A stretch of DNA of 64,000 bases from Crateriforma spongiae (GCF_012290005.1 NZ_JAAXMS010000005.1:248001-312000); one strand, 5' to 3'. Positions 27,501 through 37,327 are shown, numbered from the stretch's first letter. Numbers and translations are program-made. Notes: a model not told the origin generated them from the sequence alone.

Positions 27501-27771
27501 CGCCGGATGCGGATAACGGATTGCCGCGGTCGTACAGGCTGGCGATCCATTCCTTGCTGAGCTTCTTATCCGCGGGAATGATCGGATCAAAATCATTCCC
27601 ATCGAAGGGTCCCGCCATGACTTTCGAACGCCCGGAAAGCAAGAGTGCGGCGTTCAAGCCGGCGGCTTGGATCAGGCGACGGCGGGGTAAGGGTGTCGGA
27701 CCGCAGTCCGCGGAAGATGCGCAGCCACAGTGCGTTGTGTTGTCCGACGAGTGCTGAAGATTTTTGGTCAT
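24553..27771 (-). CDS. GH116-family glycoside hydrolase B with inserted jelly-roll domain
   Basis: A 1072-aa paralogue of GH116 A. The ATG at 27769-27771 gives an N-terminus that parallels the paralogue: a Cys-rich stretch (HCGCASSADCGP) followed by a Tat-like RRRLIQAAGLNAALLLSG. The family core is intact: EGVNCCPGNCTHVWQYAQ carries the likely nucleophile Glu and NTLDEPWFG the likely acid/base Asp. A domain of about 150 residues, starting VFADFEGGDYGDWKVEG and ending GGWGHIDIDQIVFS, is inserted into the N-terminal beta-sandwich. It strongly resembles the accessory module of GH32 levanases and also the C-terminus of sulfatase 3. This gene is the first of the locus and its end is coupled to GH172. 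Confidence 0.85.
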   Translation of the reverse strand: MTKNLQHSSDNTTHCGCASSADCGPTPLPRRRLIQAAGLNAALLLSGRSKVMAGPFDGNDFDPIIPADKKLSKEWIASLYDRGNPLSASGENLRFIGMPINGICTGQVYLGGDGRLWYWNLDGHRDRKQIGAGPRFTEPDTFQSPMDQGFAIEVRSDNSATTFTLDSNGFEDVVFTNRYPMANVTYADNACPIKVELDAYTPYIPLNRDDSSFPVIVMRYSLSNLSGTDQEVSIAGWIENLSNFRSGKGRQGRRFSRFTERDGLSAVECWAGSISDDGAEEQADVFADFEGGDYGDWKVEGDAFGDRPATGPRTIQKLSGFDGKGLVNSWTGSDKPQGKLTSPNFTIQKPFINFLIGGGNNTKSLGMHLWVDGQKVRSASGNRSDAMTWASWDVEEWAGKTAHLEIVDAASGGWGHIDIDQIVFSTKPASGNSETPLERATDFGSIALGLLGNEPAEFVDIQRSATGSNDLFTRTNSKVSDGDTFQRPLRERAFASLGRTTKLAPGEHAVVTFTVSWRFPNARYVTKFGRSPGEPDINEYSTRWPTPVDSAASVAVRQAELTDTSQTWTDTWYDSTLPYWFLERTLIPLNCMQTQVAERLALQDGMYNLDEGVNCCPGNCTHVWQYAQGLARIFPVIERECREKVEYGKGFRASDGAINFRHSIGEFRDAIDGQCGTILRVLRESQMTTDDRFLESIWDRTRQSMEHVIRKWDKDETGLLAGAQHNTLDEPWFGQVHWLINLYHASLKASAVMARQMNQPAVADRYERIVAKGAPAMVDMLWNEDFGYFVHNPGPGEDEKHGSVNGCHIDQVLGEFWLRNVGLDPVLPQDKTRRALESLWTYNFSPNVGDYRKVMTAGRWYAVEGNAGLIMCSFPYGKIEAKSGKKNYAGYLNECMTGFEWQVAAHMIWEGMLEKGLAIGKAIYDRYQPQDRNPYNEIECSDHYARAMSSYSAFMAVCGYQYDGPSGRLAFGPKMQHEDFRAAFTTAEGWGQFTQTVKDVRQENSIELRYGKLQLQQLTLDLAPGTKSGQATATLDGRTIPAVFKTDGNRLVATFPGGLNIDNGQTLRVKHA

Positions 27772-28123
27772 CGCGTGAATCGCCTTTCTTCGTCTTCGGG
27801 CGTTGGCACCAAGGAATCCGACACCGCCACAGACAGCGTTATCCGGTCCACCGGACGGCGGAGGGTCGGACATCAACGGATGCTCGTTCGCGAGCCAGAA
27901 AAACGAGAAAACGACCAATCCGATGACATTGGTCGGGGGAAAGGACCAATGGTCACGCCGATGACGTGCTTCGCTTTGATGTGGGGCGTGCCTTGAATGT
28001 CCCTCGTGCCGACAGCGGTGTCGAGACTTCGGGACGACACGCTGTTAACGTTTTGCGACGCCCAAGATGGGGCGACCAATGGACAACGCCTGTCGGGGCG
28101 TCCCGGCTTGGTCACCAAATTTG
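27772..28123. other. Intergenic region, probable promoter of the glycan locus
   Basis: About 350 bp between the LRR gene end and GH116 B start. It has no credible gene. Near 28053-28110 GC-rich complementary stretches (GACGCC, GGCGTC) occur after the LRR stop codon, but without a clear T tract I do not call a terminator. The region presumably holds the leftward promoter of the glycan locus. Confidence 0.4.
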
Positions 28124-28918
28124 CTAATGATGCGCAAGGCTGTCGATTGCCAGCTTTGGTCCATGAATGAGGCATTCGGGATGCTGGGCACTGAAACCCA
28201 GGATTGCCGACGCGGTCACCTGTGTTCCCGTCACGTCCAATTCACGAAGGTTGCCGAGCGATTTCAGCTTAGCGAATCCTGCGTCGGTGATCTTGGTCCC
28301 GGCTAGATTCAAACGGGTGATTTTCGGCATGGTGACAAGGTCGTTCATGCAACGATCGGTTACCCCGGTCTGGCTTAAGTTCAAATTCTGAATCGTTTGG
28401 TGTCCAGAGAGACGTCCGACGGTGGTGTCGCTGATGCGGGATTCCGACAGATCCAGCGTGTGCAGGCGAGGCCAAGAAACATGGCTAAACGTTTTGTCGG
28501 TCAACTCGCATCCCGCAAGTGACAAGGTGCGGAGATTCGAGAGCTTCCCCAACCCCACGGCGGCTTGGTCGGTGATTTTCGTGTGGTCTAGAAACAGCCA
28601 TTTCAGTTGGCCGAGGTCACAGACGATCCGCAGGGTTGCGTCGGTGATCGGTGTCTGTGCCAGTGAAAGAAAAACCAGGGAACGTTGGCCGGCAAGCAAA
28701 TCGGCAGCATCGTCGGTGAATCGCGAACCCTTCAAGTGCACGTAGGAAAGTTGGCCGTTGATCTGGCGTACGTTGCCAGCCCCCAGGTCAATCAACTGCT
28801 GGCTAATCGACTGGCGGTTGTTGGACCGGCCGATGGTGTCGTCCGCAGGAATTTTTGGAAACCAAGCCATCGCCGCTGTCACCAGGGATGAAAAGCAAAT
28901 CAGACGCAAAGGTTTCAT
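28124..28918 (-). CDS. Leucine-rich-repeat secreted protein
   Basis: A 264-aa protein with a start at the ATG whose first base is 28918, preceded by CGGAGA. An export signal (LRLICFSSLVTAAMAWF) is followed by about seven LRR units of 23-25 residues, e.g. LRIVCDLGQLKWLFLDHTKI and LNLAGTKITDAGFAKLKSLG. The LxxLxLxxTxITDxxL consensus is of the cysteine-free type that is very common in Planctomycetes. LRR arcs bind proteins or glycans. It begins 79 bp after the SulP-PII gene ends and may share its transcript, but any link with inorganic-carbon transport is unsupported. No catalytic motif is visible. Confidence 0.82.
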   Translation of the reverse strand: MKPLRLICFSSLVTAAMAWFPKIPADDTIGRSNNRQSISQQLIDLGAGNVRQINGQLSYVHLKGSRFTDDAADLLAGQRSLVFLSLAQTPITDATLRIVCDLGQLKWLFLDHTKITDQAAVGLGKLSNLRTLSLAGCELTDKTFSHVSWPRLHTLDLSESRISDTTVGRLSGHQTIQNLNLSQTGVTDRCMNDLVTMPKITRLNLAGTKITDAGFAKLKSLGNLRELDVTGTQVTASAILGFSAQHPECLIHGPKLAIDSLAHH

Positions 28919-28997
28919 GGTGTCTCCGGAACCGAACGAAGGCGGTACAGCGTTGGCGATACGAATCAAGGAATCAGTGGTGGTGAAAACGTGCCTT

Positions 28998-31013
28998 TTA
29001 AACAGGCGTGGCGCACACAGCAGCGGTGATGGAGGAATCAAAATGGTCGCGACGAACCACATCGACGTCTTCGCACCAAACAGCAACGCTGTGGTTGGGG
29101 AACACATCGGTTCGCAGATACCGAAGGACGTCGTCACCAGTTTCCGGAGTCACAACCACTTCGATGCGGACCTGTGATTCTGACGGCCGGTCCCCACATC
29201 GCAGCCGATGGCGTCCGGCTCCGCTGCAAGGTGTTGACGTGTAACCGGTGGCACCCAATTCGACGAAACGATCGACCAGTCGCGACTCCAGATCATGGTC
29301 GGCGACCACGGTCACCCTTCGCATTGTGGAAAGGCCACCTTTACGTGCCGATTGCGGGCTGGCTGCTAGCGGCTTCATCTGCGACAAACCACGGATATGG
29401 AATTGCAGGCCTTCCTGTTGGAAATCGCGTTCCATCTCTTCGAGCTTTTCCATCACGCTGTGGTCGACCAGCTTGGTGTCGGACACGTCAATGATCAGAT
29501 TTCGTTTTTGAATCAGCCCGATCTGTTCGATTTGGCGACGGAACGGAATCCAGTTACTGAAGACGGCGGACTCTTTGGCCACGATCAGGCTGGTGTTGTC
29601 ATCGATTTCCTGGACCTCAATGAACGGCTTGAACAGACTTTTCAGTGGAACGCCATTGGCAACGTGGATGATCAGTTTCAACAGGATTCCAGCAGCGACG
29701 CCGATCAGCAAATCGGTCGCCAAGACGACGATCAGCGTGGTGACAAAGATCGCGAGCTGTTCTTTTCCGATTCGCCAGACGTGCACAAACTCGGCCGGAT
29801 GTGCCAGTCGGTATCCGGTGTAAACCAGCATGCCCGCAAGGGCTGCGAGAGGAATCTCGTGCAGCACCATGGGGATCATTGCGACACAGGCGAGCAGAAA
29901 GATCCCATGCCACATATCGGCAAATCGCGTGCGAGCACCGTTGTCGATGTTCGCTTTGGACCGCACGATTTCGGAGATCATCGGAAGTCCGCCGACCATC
30001 GACGCACACAAGTTTCCGATCCCAACGGCGACAAGGTCACGGTTCATGTTGGTTTTGCGTTTCCAAGGATCCAACAAGTCGATCGCTTTGGCGCTGAGCA
30101 GCGATTCCAGGCTGCCGATGATGAAAAACATCATCACCCATTTCCACGCTTTACCCTGTGCAAGTGCCGTGAAGTCGGGTGTGGTCACGTCGTCAAACAT
30201 GCCAAAGACGCGTTCGGGCATCTTGACCAGGTATTGTTCACCCAACTGGTACTGATGTCCTTGCAGCGTATAAGAGTGCTCGTGCAGTAGGTCGAACATC
30301 AGTCCCATGGGAACGGTGACCAACAGAACGATCATTGGCGAGGGAATCTTCTTTAGCAGCCCGACCTTTTGGCCTGCCAATGGCCATAAGAACATGATCA
30401 GAATGCTGGTCATCCCGATGGCAGCGATCGCCGGGTTGGCTTCGGCAATGTAGTGCGGAATCTCGCGTAGCATTTCCAGGGGTTCACCGCCGGCGGAGAC
30501 ACCCAACGCCACGGGGAACTGTTTGATGATGATGATGACGCCGATCGCCGCCAACATCCCGTGCACCGCAGAAATGGGGAAAAATTCGCCCAAGATTCCG
30601 CCACGGAACAGTCCGAACAGGATTTGGATGACGGCGGCGGCCACGCCGACGGCAAGGGCGGCTTGATAGGCGGTGAAGTCAGCGTCGGTCCATCCCCCGG
30701 TCATCCCATCGCCACCGAAATCTTCGATACAGCCGATCGCAATCACGATCAAACCAGCCGCGGGACCTTTGATGGTCAGTTCACTATTGCTGATAAAGGT
30801 CGTCAGAATGGAACCGATGATGGCGGTGAAGATCCCGGCGATGGGCGGATAGCCACAAGCCAGCGAGATACCTAAGCACAGCGGCAACGCGATCAGAAAG
30901 ACCAACAAGCCGGACAGAAAATCGTGCTTGAAGTACTGCACAAACCCTGACGCGTTTCCGCGAGGCGTTTCGTTTTGTTTTGTGATGGCGGCGGGGACTG
31001 CGTTATCACTCAT
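28998..31013 (-). CDS. SulP-family bicarbonate/anion transporter with STAS and PII-like domains
   Basis: A 671-aa inner-membrane protein with three parts. Residues about 28-460 are a SulP (SLC26-type) anion transporter with the [15 protein letters not shown] and [17 protein letters not shown] segments; the BicA members of this family take up bicarbonate. Residues about 470-552 are a STAS domain ([19 protein letters not shown]). Residues about 564-655 ([35 protein letters not shown], and a final EDVDVVR strand) match the trimeric PII/SbtB fold, which in cyanobacteria senses cyclic AMP and adenine nucleotides to regulate bicarbonate uptake. It starts at an ATGA overlap with the preceding antiporter-like gene, so it is translationally coupled to the DAB operon. 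Bicarbonate as substrate is inference from context. Confidence 0.85.
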   Translation of the reverse strand: MSDNAVPAAITKQNETPRGNASGFVQYFKHDFLSGLLVFLIALPLCLGISLACGYPPIAGIFTAIIGSILTTFISNSELTIKGPAAGLIVIAIGCIEDFGGDGMTGGWTDADFTAYQAALAVGVAAAVIQILFGLFRGGILGEFFPISAVHGMLAAIGVIIIIKQFPVALGVSAGGEPLEMLREIPHYIAEANPAIAAIGMTSILIMFLWPLAGQKVGLLKKIPSPMIVLLVTVPMGLMFDLLHEHSYTLQGHQYQLGEQYLVKMPERVFGMFDDVTTPDFTALAQGKAWKWVMMFFIIGSLESLLSAKAIDLLDPWKRKTNMNRDLVAVGIGNLCASMVGGLPMISEIVRSKANIDNGARTRFADMWHGIFLLACVAMIPMVLHEIPLAALAGMLVYTGYRLAHPAEFVHVWRIGKEQLAIFVTTLIVVLATDLLIGVAAGILLKLIIHVANGVPLKSLFKPFIEVQEIDDNTSLIVAKESAVFSNWIPFRRQIEQIGLIQKRNLIIDVSDTKLVDHSVMEKLEEMERDFQQEGLQFHIRGLSQMKPLAASPQSARKGGLSTMRRVTVVADHDLESRLVDRFVELGATGYTSTPCSGAGRHRLRCGDRPSESQVRIEVVVTPETGDDVLRYLRTDVFPNHSVAVWCEDVDVVRRDHFDSSITAAVCATPV

Positions 31014-32542
31014 TTTCGGTCTCCGATTGGATCCTGCGCCGTGGACACAGCGATCGCTTGAATCTGAGGCTTTTCGGTGGATGACGTGGGGAGAGAGACG
31101 GGCGGGGCGATCAACGCGTGAGATGTGCCTGGACCGTCGGTGGTGTGAAAGTCGGAATCGGGGCTGGAGGCGGCCTTGCGGTGACGGATCAGTTCAATTG
31201 CAGCGTGATAGCGTGATGCGACGCTCCACTGGGGATACAGTCCGCCAAAGATGATCAAGGTCGACAGCATCAAAACGGCAATCTTTTCGGATCGGCGGGC
31301 ACGCAGTGAGAACGTGGCCAGATGACGATGGCCAGTGAAGATGCGGAAATAGGCTTGTAAGATTGCAATGCCGTTCAGTGCCGCTGCGACCACCACCGCC
31401 ATTCCGATCCACGGATACACATCGACCGCGCTTTCGACCAACAGTTCGATCCCGATGAATCCGATGGTGCCCGGGAATCCGATCGAAGCCAGCCCCGTCA
31501 AAAGAAACAGTGCCGCAAGGGTGGGCATGTGTTCGTACAGACCATGGAATTCCAACATAGAGATGCGGCCCACTCGGGCTTCGACGCTTCGCAAGGTCAA
31601 TCCGAAACCGCCCAGGGACAGTCCGACGGAAATCCAGACGCACAACGCACCGGTCAAACCGATGGGTGTGGCCAGTTCCAGGCCGATCAAGACCAACGAA
31701 GATTGGCTTAGCAATAGGTAACAAAAGAATCGTCGGGCTTCATGCTGGACCAGCGCCATGCATCCGGCATAGACGGCGGTGATCAAAGACACGACCGCGA
31801 TACTTTGCAAGGCCCAGTCCGGTGCGATCGGTAGAACCAACCGCATCACCGCGTACGCGCCGGTCATGGGAGCGACAAACAGTAGTGCGGTGCCAAAGGT
31901 CGCCTTTTCAAACAGATCGGTCATCCAGCAATGCAGCGGAACGATGCCGGTTCGCAGCAACGCGGCAACCGTCAGAAGAGCGCCGCCAACAAACACCGCG
32001 CCGAATTCGACCAGCACTTGGCCGACCACCAACAGGGCCGCGAATACGGTCATGTGAATGGTGAACACTCGCGTGCAACGTTGACGACTTCGCAATTCCA
32101 TCCAAACGGGAATCGTCGCAGCCAACAACAACCCGATGATGACCCAGGCGTTTCGGCAACTGAGCGTTGCGATCAAAACGGCTTCGGAGACTAACATCGC
32201 GTTGAAGGAAAAGCGGTTGGCTTTGGTACGCAATGTTGATAACGCGGTCAACAAACACAACAGTGCTGCCAGCGGCAACAACGGCGCGTTCAGTTCATCG
32301 ATGACAAAGACATCGTGATGAAAGATCCAGCCGATGACATCCCAGTGGTCGTGGGCTTCGAAGGTTTGCAACCGTGAAAAATCGATCCATTCCCCGGTGG
32401 CACACGCCAACGTCAGGCCGCATGCAACCAAACTGACGATCCGGGCGGTCGCGGAGTTTTCCAGTCGTGTGACAACCACCGATGCGATGATCGGAATCAA
32501 GATGGAAAGCTCCATCCATGGCAAATGCAATTCCTGCATCAA
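31010..32542 (-). CDS. Second antiporter-like membrane subunit of the DAB operon (NuoM/MrpD-like)
   Basis: A 510-aa membrane protein of the proton-conducting NuoL/M/N and Mrp family, with about thirteen helices. [20 protein letters not shown] and [17 protein letters not shown] mark helices 7 and 12. The key Lys of helix 7 is Arg (R197), and the helix-8 Lys position in [17 protein letters not shown] reads Arg-Arg (R270, R271). The helix-5 Glu of the core is not obvious; E149 in VWMELRSR is a possible substitute. This differs from DabB next to it, which keeps all residues. It overlaps both neighbours by 4 bp (ATGA). It likely forms part of one membrane complex, either as a second ion channel or a structural subunit. 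Confidence 0.82.
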   Translation of the reverse strand: MMQELHLPWMELSILIPIIASVVVTRLENSATARIVSLVACGLTLACATGEWIDFSRLQTFEAHDHWDVIGWIFHHDVFVIDELNAPLLPLAALLCLLTALSTLRTKANRFSFNAMLVSEAVLIATLSCRNAWVIIGLLLAATIPVWMELRSRQRCTRVFTIHMTVFAALLVVGQVLVEFGAVFVGGALLTVAALLRTGIVPLHCWMTDLFEKATFGTALLFVAPMTGAYAVMRLVLPIAPDWALQSIAVVSLITAVYAGCMALVQHEARRFFCYLLLSQSSLVLIGLELATPIGLTGALCVWISVGLSLGGFGLTLRSVEARVGRISMLEFHGLYEHMPTLAALFLLTGLASIGFPGTIGFIGIELLVESAVDVYPWIGMAVVVAAALNGIAILQAYFRIFTGHRHLATFSLRARRSEKIAVLMLSTLIIFGGLYPQWSVASRYHAAIELIRHRKAASSPDSDFHTTDGPGTSHALIAPPVSLPTSSTEKPQIQAIAVSTAQDPIGDRK

Positions 32543-33930
32543 ACGAATTCCTCCAACGATTCGACGTGCGGACGGACGTCATCGGATTCACGTGATTGAC
32601 CGCCGGATAGAAGATTGGTCCAGCGTCTTTCCATGTTGTCACACCATCGAAACAGGCGGGTGAAAGGACGCACGATGTAGTCATCCAACAATGCGTCCAG
32701 GAAACCGCGTTCAATCGCGGTGGAATACAACCGTGCTCGGAATCGCGTTGGCAGCCAACGTGCCCAAATCGTTCCGTTGCGTTGAAGGTGACCACCGATG
32801 GCGTTTTCCAGCGTGTGGTAGTCGTGCAGCAGTGTGGGGGCACGCAGCAATTGCAGCGTCCGCAGGCAGGCATGTCCGATAATGTGGATCAATGCCAGGT
32901 AACGCAGCCCACAACCAATTTCGACCACGATGATCCCGACCTGGGTCAGCGAGGCGAACGCTAGGGCGCTCTTGATATCGGTCTGCACGCGTGCGGTCAG
33001 GGTGCCAAAGACGGCGGAGATCAGGCCCACCGAAATAACAGCGGCACGCAAAAGTGGGGACGCATCTAATAGCGGGCCGACGCGAAGCAAAAGGTACGCA
33101 CCCAAGTGCACCGACAATGCGCCGTAAAAGATCGCACTGGACGGTGTGGGGCCTTCCATCGCCCGAGGAAGCCAGCCGGAAAACGGTACCAAAGCGGATT
33201 TGCCCATCGCCGCCAGCAATAACAATGCACCGACGAATAACGCATGCGACTGCGTGATCGCAACGTGGCCTTCGGGCCAAACGCCCGTCCCCATCAGGGC
33301 GTCGAAATCGCCGGCCCCGGTCAAGTGGTGCAGCGTCAAGGCGGCGATCAAGAATGCCGCGTCAGAAACGCGATAAATGCTCCAAACGCGTTGGCCATTT
33401 CGAACCGGGTTGGTGCGTTCGTGAAAATACGCCACCAGCAACGCCGATGACAGGCCCACCAGTTCCCATCCAAAAAACAGTGTTTCAATCGTGCCGGCCA
33501 GCGATGACACAATCATGCCCAACAGAAAGACGCTGAACAGGACAAAGAATCGGTTGTAACCCGGTTCACGGTGCAGATACCGGCTGGCAAATGCACTGAC
33601 CGTTCCGCAAAGAACGAAGGACAGAATTGTGAAGGGTACCGAAAGCCGATCGAAAACGAATTTCAAATGAAAGTGGAAGTGTTGTTGGGGAATGACGACC
33701 CAATTGCCCAATTCAATGGGGACAAATCGCCGATCGGTCACCAACATCAATCCTAAGATCGCAATAATCGCGACCAATCCAACGACGACCGAAGTTTCGG
33801 TCAAGCGTGCGGAGGTTCGCTCGCTAATCTTTTGATCCAGCAGTGACGTCACCGCCAAGACCGCCAACAGCACCGCGGGGCTGATCACCACGACCAGGCC
33901 GAGCGCGAAATAGCATTGATCCAACGTCAT
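32539..33930 (-). CDS. dabB: DabB: ion-channel subunit of DAB inorganic-carbon pump
   Basis: A 463-aa membrane protein of the NuoL/antiporter family. The ATG at 33928-33930 overlaps the dabA stop codon as ATGA and replaces a longer open frame. The residues expected for ion conduction are present: E156 in [15 protein letters not shown]244 in [20 protein letters not shown] and K320 in [16 protein letters not shown]. In characterised DAB systems DabB uses proton or sodium motive force to drive CO2 hydration by DabA on the cytoplasmic side, trapping bicarbonate. It is shorter than NuoL, as is usual for DabB. The adjacent second antiporter-like gene suggests a larger complex than in two-gene DAB operons. 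Confidence 0.88.
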   Translation of the reverse strand: MTLDQCYFALGLVVVISPAVLLAVLAVTSLLDQKISERTSARLTETSVVVGLVAIIAILGLMLVTDRRFVPIELGNWVVIPQQHFHFHLKFVFDRLSVPFTILSFVLCGTVSAFASRYLHREPGYNRFFVLFSVFLLGMIVSSLAGTIETLFFGWELVGLSSALLVAYFHERTNPVRNGQRVWSIYRVSDAAFLIAALTLHHLTGAGDFDALMGTGVWPEGHVAITQSHALFVGALLLLAAMGKSALVPFSGWLPRAMEGPTPSSAIFYGALSVHLGAYLLLRVGPLLDASPLLRAAVISVGLISAVFGTLTARVQTDIKSALAFASLTQVGIIVVEIGCGLRYLALIHIIGHACLRTLQLLRAPTLLHDYHTLENAIGGHLQRNGTIWARWLPTRFRARLYSTAIERGFLDALLDDYIVRPFTRLFRWCDNMERRWTNLLSGGQSRESDDVRPHVESLEEFV

Positions 33931-36900
33931 GCCGGGTCTCCTTGTTGCGGGGTGTTGGCCGACAGGATGGATGCGAATCCCAAGTGTTCGCGATGTCCGG
34001 CGTACCAATCCGGCGACGAATTGACCGCCGGAATTTCTCGTTCATGCGGCGCGTACATCAGAAAATCATCCTTGACCCAGCGATGGACGCGTCCGGATTC
34101 CGGATCGAAGACCGCCAGTTGCACCCATCCGCCTTTGACCAGTCGGGCAATTGCATCGTTGTCGTCGATGATGCGTTTCATCGCCTGCGGCGTGGATTCG
34201 ATCACGAACAACAACCGGACCGGTTCATGGATTTCAACCATCTGCCAAGGCAAGCCCGGACGCAGGTCGCTTTCGGCACCGTCCATCACACCCAGCAGGG
34301 ATGTGATGTTGTGCGGAAGCTTGGTCCCGCATCCGTATCCGATGGGATCGACATAGGAAAAGTAGTATTCCAAGTTGATCCCGGCACACACCGGAATGAC
34401 CGCTTGCAGCATCTGTTCCAGAATGGAACTGCGATCGTCGTCTTGCGTCGGGTCATAGGATGTCAGGAACGCGCGGCGATCCAAAAACAATCCGCGACTC
34501 CATTCACGTCGGCCGACGAAACACAGGGCATTGGTGGCATGGCCGTATTCCGGCCGTGTTTGGGAGAGGTCTTCAGCCCGTCCTTCGACGTGTCGCAGGG
34601 CTTCGTCAAAGTCGACCGAATCACCGGCCGATTCGAAACGCCGGCATCGTTCGTGGGCACTGCGTTTTCGCGCTTCGTCGATATCCGCCTTGGCCGCCTC
34701 GAATCGCTGACGGTGCCGCAAAGGCACGCGGTCCAAGTCATACCAAGACATCGTGTCATCACACGTGTTGTGGTATCCACCGAGGAAGAAGGTCGAGTCA
34801 GGAATCGTCAATCCGCGATCGGCCAATTGCGATCGGACGCGTGGATCGTTGGCCATTTGGGCGAACGCGCGGGCGTTGGGGCCGCCACGACCGCCGCCGC
34901 ATGCGCCGCAATCATGTGCGGCTTCGTGTGGGTTGTTCAGGCTGGCCGATCCGTGGCCACAGATGACCACTAACTCGGACAACAAGTCAGGGTTGGCAAG
35001 CCCGAGGGCTCTCAGGCCACCTTCGACGATGTTGCACATTTCATCGACGCAATATCCGATATTCCCGTTGTCCGATCCGGGGTCTGGTTTCAGTCTTTCC
35101 AAGCATAACTCGGTCGATTGCGTGCGAACGATGGACCCGAACCACCGCCGGATTTGGGCCGTGGTTCTGGGGAACATGATCCGAGCGACCAACGGGACGG
35201 CTGCGATGGATCCGAAGATGCCCGTTAATGCGCCGCCCAGGAAGGAACGTGATCCCAAATGCGCTTGATGGGTGGCGTGGCCCAAGGTGCGACGTGCACC
35301 GGCGCGACGACGTTCGCCTTCGACCGCCGAATAGACCGGTGTTTCGACGACAAAGTGATCGGGTTTGACGTTCACCGGGCACAGCGGCGTGTAGTGCGCG
35401 TCCGCTGCACCGCGGTAGTACATGGCAACACCAAAGAAGCCAGCGATTCCGAAGGTTTCGCAATCTGGTTGAATCTCTTCCAGGTGACGCCGAAATGATT
35501 CTTCGCGTTCGTCCAGGCAACAAACAATTTGAAAAGCCGGGCGCTGTTGGGGCCGGCGTTTGGGCCGCCGACCGTGGGCGATCACAGCATCCAGTGTTTC
35601 ATTGCGATACTTGCGTTCAAAGGCGCGATGATAGATCCGACGTCGCTCCAATGCAGGAAAGGACTCGATTTCTCTCAGCAACGCACTCCACTGCTGTGGT
35701 GCCAGGTTTTCAAGATTGCGGGGACGCCAACCCAAGATTTGGGCCAGTTGAAAGACGGTGTAGGCACGCTGTTCGAAATGGTTGTTCGGTCCGATCGTAT
35801 CGTGACGTTGAAAGGTCTGGCGCAGTTTGTGTAGCGGGACCTGCTGATCAGAAAATTCGTTGACAACCTGTTCAAGTGCGATGCGATCGAGCATCAAACG
35901 GACGGCCAGAAATTCCACCAGGCTGCCGGATGGTGCGGGATGCGGGGCCCATTCCGCGTTGGTTTCCATCTGCCAAATCATGCCCGTCCAACCACGCAAC
36001 GCCAACTGGGTTTGTGTGATGAATCGTTCCTGTTCGCTCTCATCGACCCCAAGCAACTGCAAGGATTCGCGGATCGATTGCAGGGGCGTCACTTGGTGAT
36101 CGGACAGCCGCTGACATTCATTTCGAACCGATCGCAGCCAACGCGTCGGTGCAGGTCCGTCGATGTGCCGGGCCAAGAACGAGCGGTAAAATCCTTGGTT
36201 GCGATACGGCAGATTCCATGCAGCAAAGCCTTGGTCCAAGAATGCGGCGCAGAATCGAATCAACGTTTCGTGGACCGGAACATCGGCATCGCCGGCACCG
36301 GCTTGCAACAGAATGTCGCGGTGTCGCAGCGGTGGGTCACTTGGCCCGGGGCTCGCGTCCGTTGTTACCGCGGAGGGACCGGCGATGCGAACGCCTTCGC
36401 AGCAGACACGCCAAAGGTAGTTCAGAACGAATGCTTCCCAGCGCCGGTCGCTCCACGATTGTCCCTTGGCAGACTTGAACTGCTTCAAAACCTCGTCCAT
36501 GGTGTCGCCGATGGGCGATGGTTGTTGCCGGCGACGCTGGACGGCCGCGCGAGTGTCGGCCAACATTTCTTGACGGACCGTGGCGGGCACTTCATCACGA
36601 AAGCATCGTAGTGCATCAGTTTCCGCGACGACCCATCGCAATTCATGGGTGGACCCGGTGCGCAGCGAAAATTTCATCATCGACAAACGCAACGCATATC
36701 GGGTGCAGAATACCGAAACCAATCGGTCCGCTTCGTCTTCCAGGTCTTCGTGCAAGACCGCTTCAAGGTCTTCGACGCGGATCCGTCCTTCTTCCAACAT
36801 CTTTCGATATCGGTCTTCGGGCAGATACGCGTGGCATCCAAAGGTGCGACCGCCGGCTTGGACACCGCTGTCGAAATCGACGTCCTCAAAGGCGTGCAGC

Positions 36901-37049
36901 GTATTATGGTGAACGAAGACCGTGATCGGGCCTTGCGATGGCAGCAAATGGGCGGCGTGTTCGATCTGGTGACGTAGTGATGTCAACGGATCATGCGATG
37001 GTGTGGAACGACCAATCGCGGCGTCCATTTCCAAAGCGGGCATGTTCAT
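33927..37049 (-). CDS. dabA: DabA: zinc-containing CO2-hydrating subunit (DUF2309/UPF0753)
   Basis: A 1040-aa cytoplasmic protein of the DUF2309 family, the beta-carbonic-anhydrase-like partner of DabB. The predicted zinc ligands match known DabA: a Cys and Asp in [16 protein letters not shown] (C511, D513 from this start), a His in [13 protein letters not shown] (H699) and a Cys in [12 protein letters not shown] (C714). The His-to-Cys spacing of 15 equals that in characterised DabA. The N-terminal motif [15 protein letters not shown] is also typical. The start is uncertain: the frame is open to 37178 with no clear Shine-Dalgarno, and I use 37049. It leads a four-gene operon and diverges from a histidine kinase gene across a 580-bp region. 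Confidence 0.9.
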   Translation of the reverse strand: MNMPALEMDAAIGRSTPSHDPLTSLRHQIEHAAHLLPSQGPITVFVHHNTLHAFEDVDFDSGVQAGGRTFGCHAYLPEDRYRKMLEEGRIRVEDLEAVLHEDLEDEADRLVSVFCTRYALRLSMMKFSLRTGSTHELRWVVAETDALRCFRDEVPATVRQEMLADTRAAVQRRRQQPSPIGDTMDEVLKQFKSAKGQSWSDRRWEAFVLNYLWRVCCEGVRIAGPSAVTTDASPGPSDPPLRHRDILLQAGAGDADVPVHETLIRFCAAFLDQGFAAWNLPYRNQGFYRSFLARHIDGPAPTRWLRSVRNECQRLSDHQVTPLQSIRESLQLLGVDESEQERFITQTQLALRGWTGMIWQMETNAEWAPHPAPSGSLVEFLAVRLMLDRIALEQVVNEFSDQQVPLHKLRQTFQRHDTIGPNNHFEQRAYTVFQLAQILGWRPRNLENLAPQQWSALLREIESFPALERRRIYHRAFERKYRNETLDAVIAHGRRPKRRPQQRPAFQIVCCLDEREESFRRHLEEIQPDCETFGIAGFFGVAMYYRGAADAHYTPLCPVNVKPDHFVVETPVYSAVEGERRRAGARRTLGHATHQAHLGSRSFLGGALTGIFGSIAAVPLVARIMFPRTTAQIRRWFGSIVRTQSTELCLERLKPDPGSDNGNIGYCVDEMCNIVEGGLRALGLANPDLLSELVVICGHGSASLNNPHEAAHDCGACGGGRGGPNARAFAQMANDPRVRSQLADRGLTIPDSTFFLGGYHNTCDDTMSWYDLDRVPLRHRQRFEAAKADIDEARKRSAHERCRRFESAGDSVDFDEALRHVEGRAEDLSQTRPEYGHATNALCFVGRREWSRGLFLDRRAFLTSYDPTQDDDRSSILEQMLQAVIPVCAGINLEYYFSYVDPIGYGCGTKLPHNITSLLGVMDGAESDLRPGLPWQMVEIHEPVRLLFVIESTPQAMKRIIDDNDAIARLVKGGWVQLAVFDPESGRVHRWVKDDFLMYAPHEREIPAVNSSPDWYAGHREHLGFASILSANTPQQGDPA

Positions 37050-37290
37050 TGGCAACGACAGACATCTAAAGGAATGGCGATCCATACCGGCGACCCTACG
37101 ACGTCGCGGACCGATGGCCCCGCCCAAACGCAACCGTCGTGCCATCGGCGGATCACGCCGCAGATTGAACGGCGGCAATGTGCGATGGACTTCCCTGGTT
37201 CACCGGGAAAATGCATCTGCAAGGTCATCGAAGATGGTTGCGAACAGCGCAATGAAGCTGGCTAGCACGGCTGACTACAACACCGGGGCT

Positions 37291-37327
37291 GTGCAAGACT
37301 TTGCAGGTCGTCTGCACCGGCTTGCAC
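37291..37327. promoter_or_regulatory. Concentric palindrome with four helically phased TGCA boxes
   Basis: GTGCAAG at 37291-37297 pairs with CTTGCAC at 37321-37327, and TGCAG at 37302-37306 pairs with CTGCA at 37312-37316; all arms share the centre at 37309. The four TGCA cores begin at 37292, 37302, 37313 and 37323, a spacing of 10, 11 and 10 bp, so they face the same side of the helix. This is the expected form of a binding site for two dimers of a TGCA-recognising regulator such as an NtrC-type protein. Confidence 0.5.

Noticed and set aside
33942-34973. 343-codon open frame on the plus strand
   Set aside because: Antisense to dabA, whose zinc-binding residues are conserved in the opposite frame.
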